Assembly (NCBI RefSeq): GCF_006716115.1
Contig: NZ_VFOO01000001.1
Coordinates: forward strand, 2,046,001-2,110,000
From: Subtercola boreus
Lineage (GTDB): Bacteria; Actinomycetota; Actinomycetes; Actinomycetales; Microbacteriaceae
Length of the DNA stretch: 64,000 nucleotides
Direction of reading: 5' to 3'
The position numbers were made by a program, and so were the translations under genes. The notes below the pieces were generated by a model. It saw only the letters and a program-made list of their open reading frames with translations. It was not told the DNA's origin and did not search any database. This document shows, in pieces, positions 33,324 through 42,683 of this stretch (position 1 is its first letter; each line of letters begins with the position of its first letter).

Positions 33324-34412
33324 CTACTCCAGGGCCAGGGTCAGGAGGTGGGTGATCAGGGCCGGGTAGGTGAGGCCCGTGGCGATCCAGCAGGCGGGGA
33401 ACATCGAGATCGGGGTGAAGCCCGGCATCGTGTTGACCTCGTTCACCACGAAACCTGTCGGCGTCAGGAAGAAGTCGACCCGGGCGAGCCCCGCGCAGCC
33501 GATGGCTGTGAACGCCCGCACGGCGAGCTCCTGCATCTCGGCCAGCTCGGCGTCCGTCAGCACGGCCGGGCAGACCAGCTCGATTCCGGCTGCGCCGAGG
33601 TACTTGGCGTCGAAGTCGTAGAACTCGCGGTCGGTCATCACGACCTCGCCGGCGACGGATGCCCGGGGGGCCGCACCGCCGAGGGAGCCGAGCACGCCGC
33701 ACTCCACCTCGCGCCCCACGATGCCCTCCTCGACGAGCACCCGGTCGTCCTCGGCGAGCGCGACCTCCATGGCAGACGCGAACGCAGACCAGTCCTTGAC
33801 CTTGCTCACACCGACCGACGAGCCGGCCCGCGCGGGCTTGACGAAGACCGGCAGCGCGAGCGCGGCGGCCGCGGCATCCTGCACCGCCGACGGCGACGAC
33901 GCCCAGGCCCCGGCCGTCACCGTCTGCCACGGCGCGACCGCGATCCCGGAGGCCGCGAGCACGGTCTTGGTGAAGTGCTTGTCCATACCGAGCGACGACG
34001 CGAGCACCCCTGCACCGACATAGGGCAGCGAGACGAGTTCGAGCAGGCCCTGGACGGTGCCGTCCTCGCCCCACGGCCCGTGCAGGATCGGGAACACCAC
34101 GTCGACGTCGCCGAGCGAGCGAGCGGAGCCCGCGGCATCCAGAACCGTCAGTTCGCGCGACAGAGCCGACGCCGGCCACTGCACCCGTGTGCCGTTGTCG
34201 ACAACGGAAGGCATGGCCGATGCGTCGAGCGTGAACTTCGCCGCGTCGTCGTCTTCGAGCACGAACGCCCCGTCACGGGTGATGCCGATCGGGATCACCG
34301 TGTAGAGCGAGCGGTCAATGGCCTCCAGCACCCCGCCCGCCGTTGCGCAGCTGATCGAGTGTTCGCTGGAACGGCCGCCGAAGAGAAGGGCCACCACGGT
34401 TTTTTCTGCCAT
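33324..34412 (-). CDS. ddl: D-alanine--D-alanine ligase
   Basis: ATP-grasp ligase making D-Ala-D-Ala for peptidoglycan. The 362-aa protein has FGGRSSEHSISCATA, HGPWGEDGTVQGLLE, the ATP-binding FVKPARAGSSVGVSKV, and the terminal GCAGLARVDFFLT ... EVNTMPGFTPISMFP signatures. The start is supported by GAAAGG upstream. Its first 98 bases overlap the 3' end of gpsA in another frame. Confidence 0.95.
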   Translation of the reverse strand: MAEKTVVALLFGGRSSEHSISCATAGGVLEAIDRSLYTVIPIGITRDGAFVLEDDDAAKFTLDASAMPSVVDNGTRVQWPASALSRELTVLDAAGSARSLGDVDVVFPILHGPWGEDGTVQGLLELVSLPYVGAGVLASSLGMDKHFTKTVLAASGIAVAPWQTVTAGAWASSPSAVQDAAAAALALPVFVKPARAGSSVGVSKVKDWSAFASAMEVALAEDDRVLVEEGIVGREVECGVLGSLGGAAPRASVAGEVVMTDREFYDFDAKYLGAAGIELVCPAVLTDAELAEMQELAVRAFTAIGCAGLARVDFFLTPTGFVVNEVNTMPGFTPISMFPACWIATGLTYPALITHLLTLALE

Positions 34413-35469
34413 CGATCGGCCTTTCGCCCTGGGGTTCGAGTGAATCGGTTGTGAGGTGGGGAGCGATGTCCCGAGGGTTCAGCGTACCGGCAAGCACCTG
34501 GCTGACCTGCTGCACGATGGGCATGTCGACGCCCCGCGCGGCCGCCAGCGTGAGGATCGGCGCGACGGAGGCGAGCCCTTCGGCGGTCTGCTGCATGCGC
34601 GCGACCACGTCGGTGAAGCTGTAGCCCTGGCCGAGGAGGCGCCCCGCGGTGTTGTTCCGCGACAGCGGCGACGACGAGGTGGCGATGAGGTCGCCGAGCC
34701 CTGCGAGCCCCGACATCGTTTCGGGCACAGCGCCATAGGCGACAGCGAAGTCGGTCATCTCGGCGAGCCCGCGGGTCAGGATCGAGGCCTTCGTGTTCTC
34801 GCCGTAGCCCACGCCGTCGACGATCCCGATCGCCACCGCGATGAGGTTCTTCAGCACGCCGCCGAACTCGGTGCCGATGACGTCGGTGTTGACGAATGAA
34901 CGGAAGTAGCGGTTCGTGGCCACCTTCGCGACGGCTTCGGCCGTGGCGAGCGATGCCGACGAGATGACGGCGGCTGTCGGCTGCTCTTTGGCGATCTCGA
35001 GCGCCAGGTTGGGTCCGGATGCGACGGCCAGCCGGTCGCGGTCGATGCCGAGGCCCTGCTCCAGCACCTCGCTCATGCGGAGGCCGGTGCCCTTCTCGAC
35101 ACCCTTCATCAGGCTGATCACGACCGTCTCCGGCCCGATCAGCGGCGCGAGCGCGGCGAGGTTCGACCGCAGCGACTGACTCGGGATCGACACGAAGACG
35201 AACGCCGACTCGCCGACGGCCTCCTCGAGCGACGACGTTGCCCGGATGCTCGGCGGCAGGTTGATGCCGGGGAGGTAGTCGCTGTTGCGCTTGGCCAGGC
35301 TGATCTCCCGCGCAAGCTCCGGACGCCGGGCCCAGAGCGTGACGTCGGCACCGCCGTCGGCGAGGATCTTTGAGAACGTCGTTCCCCAGCTGCCGGCCCC
35401 GAGGATGGTGACCTGCGGCACGGGCGGAACGACGATCGGCGGCTTCCGCCGCCCGAAGGGGGGACTCAC
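34315..35469 (-). CDS. gpsA: Glycerol-3-phosphate dehydrogenase [NAD(P)+]
   Basis: Makes sn-glycerol-3-phosphate for phospholipids. Motifs: GAGSWGTTFSKILADGG, FVFVSIPSQSLR, SGPNLALEIAK, the catalytic-lysine region EFGGVLKNLIAVAIG, and SRNNTAGRLLGQG. The start is GTG at 35469, overlapping the plsC stop by 4 bp. At 384 aa it is about 40 residues longer than usual: the C terminus runs basic and unrelated (RKNRGGPSLRRPF) into ddl, giving an exceptional 98-base overlap. A frameshift or lost stop is possible. Confidence 0.94.
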   Translation of the reverse strand: MSPPFGRRKPPIVVPPVPQVTILGAGSWGTTFSKILADGGADVTLWARRPELAREISLAKRNSDYLPGINLPPSIRATSSLEEAVGESAFVFVSIPSQSLRSNLAALAPLIGPETVVISLMKGVEKGTGLRMSEVLEQGLGIDRDRLAVASGPNLALEIAKEQPTAAVISSASLATAEAVAKVATNRYFRSFVNTDVIGTEFGGVLKNLIAVAIGIVDGVGYGENTKASILTRGLAEMTDFAVAYGAVPETMSGLAGLGDLIATSSSPLSRNNTAGRLLGQGYSFTDVVARMQQTAEGLASVAPILTLAAARGVDMPIVQQVSQVLAGTLNPRDIAPHLTTDSLEPQGERPIDGRKNRGGPSLRRPFQRTLDQLRNGGRGAGGH

Positions 35470-36251
35470 AGTCGTCCGAATTCGGTCTGGTCGTGCTCGG
35501 CGGGGTTCCAGCGCTCGGCCGGCGCCTTCTCGCCGCGGAGATCTTCGAGGAGGCGGGTGATGGCATCCATCACGAGCGCCGTCGCCTCAGCGAGCGCCGA
35601 CTGGGTGAGCGGGGCACCCCGGAACCTGGCCAGGTCGACCTCGTCGCCGTACTTGATGTGCACGGTCTTCCGAGGGAACACGCTGATCTTCTTGCTCCAG
35701 CGCGGCAGCACCGCCTGGGTTCCCCAGTGGGCGACCGGGATGACCGGCAGTCCGTTCTCGAGGGCGATCCGCACCGCACCGCTCTTGCCGCGCATCGGCC
35801 AGAGGTCGGGATCGCGCGTCAGCGTACCCTCGGGATAGACGATGACACCCTCACCCTCGGCGGTCAACGCGTTGGCCGCAGTGAGCGGATTGTTGCCGTG
35901 TGTACGGCCCGATCGCTCGACGGGCACCTGTTTGATCGCCCGAAGTGCTGCGCCGAGTACCGGCACCTCGAACAGCGATGCCTTGGCGAGGAACCGCGGC
36001 ACGCGCCCGAGACGCCACACCGACCAGCCGATCATGACCGGGTCGATGTCGCTGTAGTGGTTCGGCGTCAGCACGAAAGCTCCCTCGCGCGGGAGCTTCT
36101 GGGCATCTTGAACCTCGAGCTTCGCGAGCAGGGCGACCACCGGGATGACCGGGGCCGCCAGCAGCCGGAAGGTGAGGTTCTTCTCCGAACGAGCCGAACC
36201 GCCCGAACGGTTCGAACCGCCCGCACCGCCCGAACGCTCGGAGCGAGCCAT
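35466..36251 (-). CDS. plsC: 1-acylglycerol-3-phosphate O-acyltransferase (PlsC-like)
   Basis: A 261-aa phospholipid acyltransferase. The catalytic HX4D motif is PNHYSDIDPVM, followed by VPVERSGRTHGNN and the substrate motif VYPEGTLTRD. The N terminus carries a short Ser/Arg/Gly-rich extension. It lies between murA (2 bp gap) and gpsA (4 bp overlap), a conserved actinobacterial order. Confidence 0.92.
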   Translation of the reverse strand: MARSERSGGAGGSNRSGGSARSEKNLTFRLLAAPVIPVVALLAKLEVQDAQKLPREGAFVLTPNHYSDIDPVMIGWSVWRLGRVPRFLAKASLFEVPVLGAALRAIKQVPVERSGRTHGNNPLTAANALTAEGEGVIVYPEGTLTRDPDLWPMRGKSGAVRIALENGLPVIPVAHWGTQAVLPRWSKKISVFPRKTVHIKYGDEVDLARFRGAPLTQSALAEATALVMDAITRLLEDLRGEKAPAERWNPAEHDQTEFGRL

Positions 36252-36253
36252 GC

Positions 36254-37642
36254 CTACGCCTCGAAGGAGAAGTCGGCTCCCAGCTTCTTGAGCTTGCCGG
36301 TGAAGTCTCCGTAGCCGCGGCTGATCAGACCGACGTTCGAGACGCGCGAGGTGCCCTGGGCCGTGAGAGCTGCGATGAGGTGGCTGAAGCCGCCTCGGAG
36401 GTCGGGGACCTCGATGTCGGCGCCGTGCAGCTTCGTCGGGCCGGTGATGACCGCGGCCTGCTCGAGAGCACGACGGGGAACACGGCGATTGCCGCCTTCG
36501 AGGCCGTTCTTGTGCACCTCGATGTCGGCGCCCATCTCGACGAGGGCGTCGGTGAAGCCGAACCGGTTCTCGTAGACGGTCTCGTGCACGATCGACGTGC
36601 CGATCGCCTGGGTCAGCGCGACGATCAGCGGCTGCTGCCAGTCGGTCATGAACCCGGGGTGCACATCGGTCTCGATCACGACGGGCTTGAGGTCGCCGCC
36701 CGGGTGGAAGAAGCGGATGCCGTCCTCTTCGATGTCGAAGTCGCCGCCGATCTTGCGGAAGACGTTCAGGAAGGTCATCATCTCCTGCTGCTTCGCGCCG
36801 ACGCAGAAGATGTCGCCCTTGGTGGCGAGGGCGGCCGATGCCCAGCTCGCGGCCTCGTTGCGGTCGAACAGCGCGCGGTGGTCGTAGCCCTTCAGCTTCT
36901 CGACGCCCTCGATCAGGATGACGCGGTTCGGCTCGATCGAGATGATCGCGCCCATCTTCTGCAGCACCGCGATCAGGTCCATGATCTCGGGCTCGATGGC
37001 CGCGTTCTTCAGCTCGGTGGTACCGAGCGCGCGCACGGCCGTGAGCAGCACCTGCTCGGTCGCACCGACGCTCGGGTAGGGCAGCTCGATGTTCGCGCCC
37101 TTCAACCCGTGGGGAGCGGTGATGTTGATGCCGCTCGGCAGCTTCTCGACGACGGCGCCGAACGAGCGGAGCGCGTCGAGGTGGAAGTCGATCGGACGGT
37201 CGCCGATGCGGCAGCCGCCGAGGTCGGGGATGAAGGCGTGGCCGAGACGGTGCAGCAGCGGGCCGCAGAACAGGATCGGGATGCGCGACGAGCCCGAGAG
37301 CGCATCGATCTCGGCGCTCTGGGCGATGGCCACGTTGGCCGGGTCGAGCACAAGGGTGCCGGACTCGGGGCTGCCCGTGATCTCGACGCCGTGGATCTCG
37401 AGGAGGCGCGACACGACGTGCACGTCGCTGATGTCGGGCACGTCGCGGAGAACGCTCTTGGTGTCGCCGAGGAGGGCCGCGACCATGGCCTTCGTGACGA
37501 GGTTCTTCGCCCCGCGCACATCGATCCGGCCCCGGAGCGGACGACCGCCGTGCACGATGATCGTGTCGGAGAGAAGTCCCACGTGGGCCGCCGCCTTCTG
37601 TGCGTCGAGAACGAGCTGGGCGTCTTGGAGAAGAGAATTCAT
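36254..37642 (-). CDS. murA: UDP-N-acetylglucosamine 1-carboxyvinyltransferase
   Basis: First committed enzyme of peptidoglycan synthesis and target of fosfomycin. The loop GGCRIGDRPIDFH retains the cysteine position that fosfomycin alkylates. RGAKNLVTKAMVAALL (Lys of the active site) and the C-terminal LRGGFSHLIAALTAQG are present. It has 462 aa with about 28 extra N-terminal residues before the HGGRPLRG start of the fold. It follows leuD by 13 bp. Confidence 0.95.
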   Translation of the reverse strand: MNSLLQDAQLVLDAQKAAAHVGLLSDTIIVHGGRPLRGRIDVRGAKNLVTKAMVAALLGDTKSVLRDVPDISDVHVVSRLLEIHGVEITGSPESGTLVLDPANVAIAQSAEIDALSGSSRIPILFCGPLLHRLGHAFIPDLGGCRIGDRPIDFHLDALRSFGAVVEKLPSGINITAPHGLKGANIELPYPSVGATEQVLLTAVRALGTTELKNAAIEPEIMDLIAVLQKMGAIISIEPNRVILIEGVEKLKGYDHRALFDRNEAASWASAALATKGDIFCVGAKQQEMMTFLNVFRKIGGDFDIEEDGIRFFHPGGDLKPVVIETDVHPGFMTDWQQPLIVALTQAIGTSIVHETVYENRFGFTDALVEMGADIEVHKNGLEGGNRRVPRRALEQAAVITGPTKLHGADIEVPDLRGGFSHLIAALTAQGTSRVSNVGLISRGYGDFTGKLKKLGADFSFEA

Positions 37643-37655
37643 ATAAGGGTGCTGC

Positions 37656-38252
37656 CTACTTCACTGGGAGGGTCTTCGGTCGCCAGCTCTGCCGGCGACT
37701 CTCGAAATCTGTGATCTCCGCTTCGCTTCGCAGAGTGAGCCCGATGTCGTCGAGACCTTCGAGCAGCCTCCATCGAGTGTAGTCATCGATGTCGAAGGGG
37801 ACTGTGAGCGACCCGACCGTCACGGTCTTCGCCAGCAGGTCGACGGTGACGTCGCGGCCCGGCTGCTCGTCGATCGCGGCCCAGACCGACTCGATGTCAG
37901 CCTCGGTGAGCTGGGCTGCGAGAAGCCCCTGCTTGCCCGAGTTGCCGCGGAAGATGTCACCGAAGCGCGAGCTCAGCACGGCCGCGAAACCGAAGTCGCG
38001 GAGCGCCCAGACGGCGTGCTCCCGCGAGGAGCCGGTGCCGAAGTCGGGACCGGCGACGAGCACCTTCGCCCCGGCGAACACGGGCTGGTTCAGAACGAAT
38101 TCCGGGTCCTGCCGCCAGCCGGAGAAGAGGGCATCCTCGAAGCCGGTCTTGGTGACCCGTTTCAGGAAGACGGCGGGGATGATCTGGTCGGTGTCGACGT
38201 TCGAGCGCTTCAGCGGCGCCCCGACCCCGGTGATGACCGATACGGCTTCCAT
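37656..38252 (-). CDS. leuD: 3-isopropylmalate dehydratase small subunit
   Basis: Swivelling subunit of the leucine-pathway isopropylmalate isomerase. The 198-aa protein starts [25 protein letters not shown], with the substrate-recognition [16 protein letters not shown] and [11 protein letters not shown]. It follows leuC by 3 bp. Confidence 0.95.
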   Translation of the reverse strand: MEAVSVITGVGAPLKRSNVDTDQIIPAVFLKRVTKTGFEDALFSGWRQDPEFVLNQPVFAGAKVLVAGPDFGTGSSREHAVWALRDFGFAAVLSSRFGDIFRGNSGKQGLLAAQLTEADIESVWAAIDEQPGRDVTVDLLAKTVTVGSLTVPFDIDDYTRWRLLEGLDDIGLTLRSEAEITDFESRRQSWRPKTLPVK

Positions 38253-38255
38253 CGT

Positions 38256-39707
38256 CTAGACCGCCTTCGCTGCTGTGGTGAGTTCGGGAGCCTCGACGAG
38301 GTCCCACGGGCTCGACAGCGTGCCGCGGATCGCGGTGGCTGCGGCGACGAGCGGCGACACCAGGTGCGTGCGCCCGCCCTTGCCTTGGCGGCCCTCGAAG
38401 TTGCGGTTGGAGGTGGAGGCACACCTCTCGCCCGGCGCGAGCTGGTCGGGATTCATGCCGAGGCACATCGAGCACCCGGCGAAGCGCCATTCCGCACCGA
38501 ACTCCTCGACGATCTTGTCGATGCCCTCGGCTTCGGCCTCGATGCGCACCCGGGCGGAACCCGGGACCACCATCACTCGCACGTTGTCGGCCTTTTTCTG
38601 GCCCTTGATGACCGAGGCGAATGCCCGCAGGTCCTCGATGCGACTGTTCGTGCACGACCCCATGAAGACCGCGTCGACCGCGATGTCCTTCATCGGGGTG
38701 TTGGCGGTGAGAGCCATGTATTCGAGCGCCCGCTCGGCGTTCGACCGTTCGTTCGCATCGATGATGGTCGACGGGTCGGGCACGTTCTCGCTGAGCGAGA
38801 CGCCCTGGCCGGGGTTCGTGCCCCAGGTCACGAACGGCTCCAGCGTGTCGGCGTCGAGGAAGACCTCGGCGTCGAACACCGCATCGTCGTCGGTCTCGAG
38901 CGTCTTCCAGTACGCGACGGCTTCGTCCCAGTCGGCTCCGGCGGGAGCGTGCGGACGACCCTGGAGGTAGTCGAACGTGGTCTGGTCGGGTGCGACCATA
39001 CCCGCCCGCGCACCGGCCTCGATGGACATGTTGCAGATGGTCATCCGACCCTCCATCGAGAGGCTCCGGATGGCCGACCCCCGGTATTCGAGCACGTAGC
39101 CCTGTCCGCCGCCGGTGCCGATCTTCGCGATGACCGCGAGGATGATGTCCTTTGCCGTGACGCCCGGGCGGAGCGTGCCCTCTACCGTGATCGCCATGGT
39201 CTTGAAGGCCTTCAGCGGCAGGGTCTGGGTGGCGAGCACATGCTCGACCTCGCTCGTGCCGATACCGAACGCCATGGCGCCGAACGCGCCGTGGGTGGAG
39301 GTGTGCGAGTCGCCGCAGACGACAGTGATGCCCGGCATGGTCAGTCCGAGCTGCGGGCCGACGACGTGAACGATGCCCTGCTCGACGTCGCCGAGCGAGT
39401 GCAGGCGCACACCGAACTCCTTCGCGTTGTTGCGGAGCGTGTCGATCTGGGTGCGGCTCGTGAGGTCGGAGATCGGCTTGTTGATCCCGAGGGTGGGCGT
39501 GTTGTGGTCTTCCGTGGCGATCGTGAGGTCGGGCCGCCGCACGGGGCGGCCGGCGAGCCGGAGGCCGTCGAAGGCCTGCGGGCTCGTCACTTCGTGCACG
39601 AGGTGGAGGTCGATGTAGAGGAGGTCGGGCGCGCCATCCTCACCCTTGACGACCAGATGGTCGTCCCAGACTTTCTCTGCGAGGGTCAGGCCCCTGGTTT
39701 CTGACAT
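38256..39707 (-). CDS. leuC: 3-isopropylmalate dehydratase large subunit
   Basis: Aconitase-fold subunit that isomerises 2- to 3-isopropylmalate. The three [4Fe-4S] cysteines are in GSCTNSR and [24 protein letters not shown] is also typical. Length 483 aa is normal. The upstream region (39708-39795) has a TAGAAT-like -10 (39742-39747, minus strand) and GGTGGAAG before the ATG. Confidence 0.96.
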   Translation of the reverse strand: MSETRGLTLAEKVWDDHLVVKGEDGAPDLLYIDLHLVHEVTSPQAFDGLRLAGRPVRRPDLTIATEDHNTPTLGINKPISDLTSRTQIDTLRNNAKEFGVRLHSLGDVEQGIVHVVGPQLGLTMPGITVVCGDSHTSTHGAFGAMAFGIGTSEVEHVLATQTLPLKAFKTMAITVEGTLRPGVTAKDIILAVIAKIGTGGGQGYVLEYRGSAIRSLSMEGRMTICNMSIEAGARAGMVAPDQTTFDYLQGRPHAPAGADWDEAVAYWKTLETDDDAVFDAEVFLDADTLEPFVTWGTNPGQGVSLSENVPDPSTIIDANERSNAERALEYMALTANTPMKDIAVDAVFMGSCTNSRIEDLRAFASVIKGQKKADNVRVMVVPGSARVRIEAEAEGIDKIVEEFGAEWRFAGCSMCLGMNPDQLAPGERCASTSNRNFEGRQGKGGRTHLVSPLVAAATAIRGTLSSPWDLVEAPELTTAAKAV

Positions 39708-39795
39708 GCTTCCACCTTCGAATGCGGCAATCTATCCGCTCATTCTAACCGCGCACCCCCGAATTGATTCCCGGCGGGCCCGACCAGTCTCGCCG

Positions 39796-40071
39796 TCAGT
39801 CGAAGGTTCTGAGCAACTGCCAGACCAGGCGGTGGTCGTCCCACCGGATGTCGAACATCCGCGCCTCGCCGTCGTCGGCGGTGGCCTGGAAGCGCCAGCC
39901 GACCGAAAGCCGCGGCGGGTGCGTGAAAGCGAGCGCGTCGAGGAAGGACTCGGGAAGGTCGTCGCCGAGCCGGGTCGGGGAGTCCGTCACCCGGAAGCGG
40001 CGCGACCCCCAGACGAGACGGTTCGGCCGGCCCTCCTTCAGCCAGACGGCCACCACTTCGCCGACCTGCAT
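39796..40071 (-). CDS. Small SOS-box-controlled protein, DUF6504-like
   Basis: A 91-aa protein (MQVGEVVAVWLKEGRP) with RLVWGSRRFRVTDSPTRL and MFDIRWDDHRLVWQLLRTFD. This pattern resembles DUF6504, which in actinobacteria is typically encoded beside the imuA/imuB/dnaE2 mutagenesis genes; the family name is from memory. The start is placed at 40071, with GGGAGG before it, because the first in-frame ATG (40101) lies inside the SOS box. No other DNA-damage polymerase gene is nearby. Confidence 0.72.
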   Translation of the reverse strand: MQVGEVVAVWLKEGRPNRLVWGSRRFRVTDSPTRLGDDLPESFLDALAFTHPPRLSVGWRFQATADDGEARMFDIRWDDHRLVWQLLRTFD

Positions 40072-40093
40072 CACGTTCTCCCTCCCGCCACAC

Positions 40094-40109
40094 TCGAACA
40101 TATGTTCGA
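40094..40109. promoter_or_regulatory. LexA (SOS) box
   Basis: TCGAACATATGTTCGA is a perfect 16-bp palindrome matching the Gram-positive SOS consensus (C)GAAC-N4-GTTC(G) in its extended mycobacterial form TCGAAC-N4-GTTCGA. It lies 22 bp upstream of the DUF6504-like start. Confidence 0.88.
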
Positions 40110-40181
40110 TTGATCGAGTCTAGGTCGGTGGGCGGAGACTCGCCAACACAATCGCCCGACATCGGATGGCGCCAAAAGTAC

Positions 40182-40210
40182 TTGACATGACACCACCGTG
40201 GTGTCACAGT
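40182..40210 (+). promoter_or_regulatory. Promoter with embedded palindromic operator for the RHH gene
   Basis: TTGACA (40182-40187), a 17-bp spacer and CACAGT (40205-40210) end 6 bases before the ATG at 40217. The spacer is almost filled by a perfect inverted repeat, TGACACCAC-C-GTGGTGTCA (40188-40206). An operator at this position would block RNA polymerase; the RHH protein encoded next is the likely repressor (inference). Confidence 0.75.
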
Positions 40211-40216
40211 AGTGCT

Positions 40217-40714
40217 ATGGAACTCAGCCACTACGTCAGCGACCTGCAGGAGCGACTGCTCGGCGCGGCCCAGAACGCCTCCGACGACACCCGGGAGGCG
40301 GCCGAACGGCTCGTCTCCGGGATCGATGCCGCCGCACGCCTGGTGCTGCTCGACGTGCTGTCGGCCGCCGCGAGCGAGATCACGCGAGACCTCGCCCCGG
40401 GCTCGGTCGACCTGCGCCTGCGAGGGCGCGACGTCGACTTCGTGGTCACCCGCCCACTGCCCGAAGCCGACGAGCGGGGTGTCGATGTGACACCACTCCC
40501 CACCGCAGACCTCTCCGACACCTCCAGTTCTCGCACCACGCTCCGGCTGCCCGACGCCCTGAAGTCGCAGGTCGACGACGCAGCGGCCGCCGACGGCGTC
40601 TCGGTCAACACCTGGCTGGTGCGCGCCGTCGCCGACGCCCTGCAACCCCGGCAGCGACGATCGGCGCAGAAGACACTGCGAACCGGCGACAGCTTCGCCG
40701 GTTGGGCCCGCTGA
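40217..40714 (+). CDS. Ribbon-helix-helix regulator (HicB/Arc-like C-terminal domain)
   Basis: A 165-aa protein. The last third, SSRTTLRLPDALKSQVDDAA followed by GVSVNTWLVRAVADAL, is a classic RHH DNA-binding fold. The N-terminal part is an acidic/hydrophobic helical region without a recognised domain. It is first in an operon with a DUF4097 protein and a DrrAB-like ABC exporter, and sits behind a promoter containing a perfect palindrome. I read it as the operon's autoregulator rather than an antitoxin, since no toxin is adjacent. Confidence 0.8.
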   Translation: MELSHYVSDLQERLLGAAQNASDDTREAAERLVSGIDAAARLVLLDVLSAAASEITRDLAPGSVDLRLRGRDVDFVVTRPLPEADERGVDVTPLPTADLSDTSSSRTTLRLPDALKSQVDDAAAADGVSVNTWLVRAVADALQPRQRRSAQKTLRTGDSFAGWAR

Positions 40715-40792
40715 CCCGCGGCACACCGCTGGCAGCACCCCGACCACTCACCCCCCACAACACACCTCACAAGCAGAAAGGCAGGCGCCAGC

Positions 40793-41638
40793 ATGCCCAC
40801 TTTCCCCACCCCCGAACCTCTCGACCTCGCCATCGACCTCCAGGTCGGGGCGATCGACATCATCGCCTCCGAGCGCGCCGACACCGCAGTCACCGTCACC
40901 CCCTCGAACCCCGACAGGGCCGTCGACGTGCGGGGAGCCGAGCAGACCACCGTCGAGTTCGACGGCCGCCGCCTCACCGTCGTCGGCCCGCGCCCCCGGC
41001 TCAGCTGGATCGGCCCGACCGAGTCGGTCGACCTCCGCATCGAACTCCCCGCGACCTCCCGGGTCACGGCCGAGATCGCCGTCGGTGGCGTGCGCACCAC
41101 GGGTGCACTCGGCGCCACGCGCATCAAGAGCTCGATGGGCACCGTCGAGCTCGAACAGATTGCAGACCTCTGGATGCGCGCCGGCCACGGCACGGCGAGC
41201 GTCGGCCGGGCGACCGGCTCGATCGACATCACGGCCGACCACGGGCAGATCCGGGTCGGCGTCGTCGCGGGAGACGCCACGCTGAAGGCCTCCCACGGCA
41301 GCATCCGCGTGGGCGAATCGGCCGGCGACGTCGACGCGAAGCTCTCCTACGGAGACCTCGAGATCACGCACGCCCTCGCCTCCGTCTCAGCGAAGACCGC
41401 TTACGGGAGCATCCGCATCGACGAGGTCTCCCGGGGCGACATCCAGCTGCAGAGCGGGTACGGGCAGGTCGAGGTCGGCGTGCGCCCCGGGGTACCCGCC
41501 TGGCTCGACCTGGCGTCGAAGGAGGGTCACGTGCGCAACGGACTCGACGGCGACGGCGCACCCGACCCGGCGGAACCCTCCGTTGCGGTGCGGGCCCGCA
41601 CCCAGTTCGGCGACATCACGGTGCGGCGCGCGGGCTGA
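40793..41638 (+). CDS. DUF4097 beta-helix protein
   Basis: A 281-aa protein made of short beta-strand repeats (GTVELEQIAD, GSIDITADHGQIRV, GSIRVGESAGDVDA, GDLEITHALAS), as in the DUF4097 / adhesin-like beta-helix family. No signal peptide or membrane helix is seen, so it should be cytosolic. It is preceded by a GCAGAAAGGC ribosome site. DUF4097 proteins often accompany ABC-2 exporters; the function is unknown. Confidence 0.85.
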   Translation: MPTFPTPEPLDLAIDLQVGAIDIIASERADTAVTVTPSNPDRAVDVRGAEQTTVEFDGRRLTVVGPRPRLSWIGPTESVDLRIELPATSRVTAEIAVGGVRTTGALGATRIKSSMGTVELEQIADLWMRAGHGTASVGRATGSIDITADHGQIRVGVVAGDATLKASHGSIRVGESAGDVDAKLSYGDLEITHALASVSAKTAYGSIRIDEVSRGDIQLQSGYGQVEVGVRPGVPAWLDLASKEGHVRNGLDGDGAPDPAEPSVAVRARTQFGDITVRRAG

Positions 41639-41664
41639 CAGAGCGCCGCCTGACAGCACGCTGG
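41635..41664. repeat. 15-bp duplication starting at the DUF4097 stop codon
   Basis: CTGACAG recurs at 41635 and 41650, each followed by similar GC-rich sequence (period 15). The first copy contains the TGA stop. Confidence 0.6.
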
Positions 41665-41675
41665 CCGACCTCACA

Positions 41676-41730
41676 CCCGACCGCCCCATCCAGCCCGACC
41701 GCCCCATCAAGCCCGACCGCCCCCATCCAG
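41676..41730. repeat. Three tandem 18/19-bp units between the DUF4097 and ABC ATPase genes
   Basis: CCCGACCGCCCCATCCAG occurs at 41676, 41694 and 41712, the third with one extra C. The array fills the space just before the AAAGGACGAC ribosome site of the ATPase gene. Confidence 0.92.
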
Positions 41731-41744
41731 AAAGGACGACACTC

Positions 41745-42683
41745 ATGACCCCTGCAGCGATCGAGGTGCGCGACCTCACCAAACGCTACGGAACCGCCAC
41801 CGTACTCGACCGGATCGACTTCACCGTGCCGGCCGGCTCGGTCACCGCCCTCATCGGCCCGAACGGCGCGGGCAAGACGACGACCGTGCAGATCCTCTCC
41901 ACGCTCCGAAAGGCCGACGCCGGCATGGCGAGGGTGGCCGGATGCGACGTGCAGGGCGACCCCGACGGAGTGCGTGCGGCGATCGGGCTGACCGGCCAGT
42001 TCTCGGCCGTCGACAAGCTCCTCACCGGCGAGGAGAACCTGCGCCTGATGGCCCGGCTCTCACACCTCGGCCGGCGGCGCGGGGCGGCGCGCGTCGAGGA
42101 GTTGCTCGAGCAGTTCGACCTCGTCGACGCGGCCCGGAAGCCCCTCTCGACCTACTCCGGCGGCATGCAGCGCCGTCTCGATCTTGCGATGACACTGGTG
42201 CGCACCCCCGAGGTGATCGTTCTCGACGAACCGACCACCGGGCTCGATCCGAGCAGCAGACGCACCCTCTGGAACGCGGTGCGGGACCTGGTCGACGCCG
42301 GCACGTCCGTCCTGCTGACCACGCAGTACCTCGACGAGGCCGACGAGCTGGCCGACCGCGTCGTGGTGCTCGACGGGGGCCGGGTCGTCGCCGACGGCAC
42401 GCCCGACGAGCTGAAACGTCGCGTGCCCGGCGGCCACATCCGGTTGCAGTTCGGCGACACCCGGTCGCTCGATGCAGCGCACCGGATGCTCGGGGGCGCG
42501 TCACGGGGCGACACCGCTCTGGCGCTCGACGTGCCGCTCGCCGAGGGTGACGGGAGCGTGTCCACCCTGCGGCACCTGCTCACCCGGCTGGACGGGGCCG
42601 GCATCGTCGTCGACGACCTCACCATCCACACCCCCGATCTCGACGACGTGTTCTTCGCCCTCACCCAGGAGGTCTCCTCATGA
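41745..42683 (+). CDS. ABC-2 exporter ATP-binding protein (DrrA-like)
   Basis: A 312-aa ATPase: Walker A GPNGAGKTTTVQ, signature YSGGMQRRLDLAMTL, Walker B VIVLDEPTTGLDP and H-loop STQY variant (LLTTQYLDEADEL). The DrrA-type C-terminal extension follows. It pairs with the next gene to export a drug, lipid or natural product. The frame stays open upstream, but the AAAGGA ribosome site fixes the ATG. Confidence 0.93.
   Translation: MTPAAIEVRDLTKRYGTATVLDRIDFTVPAGSVTALIGPNGAGKTTTVQILSTLRKADAGMARVAGCDVQGDPDGVRAAIGLTGQFSAVDKLLTGEENLRLMARLSHLGRRRGAARVEELLEQFDLVDAARKPLSTYSGGMQRRLDLAMTLVRTPEVIVLDEPTTGLDPSSRRTLWNAVRDLVDAGTSVLLTTQYLDEADELADRVVVLDGGRVVADGTPDELKRRVPGGHIRLQFGDTRSLDAAHRMLGGASRGDTALALDVPLAEGDGSVSTLRHLLTRLDGAGIVVDDLTIHTPDLDDVFFALTQEVSS

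Noticed and set aside
40071-40101. Upstream ATG at 40101 as the start of the DUF6504-like gene.
   Set aside because: It lies inside the LexA box; the internal ATG at 40071 has a ribosome site and fits the family start.
40217-40714. HicB-type antitoxin of a toxin-antitoxin pair.
   Set aside because: No toxin-sized gene is adjacent; the neighbours are a DUF4097 protein and an ABC exporter.
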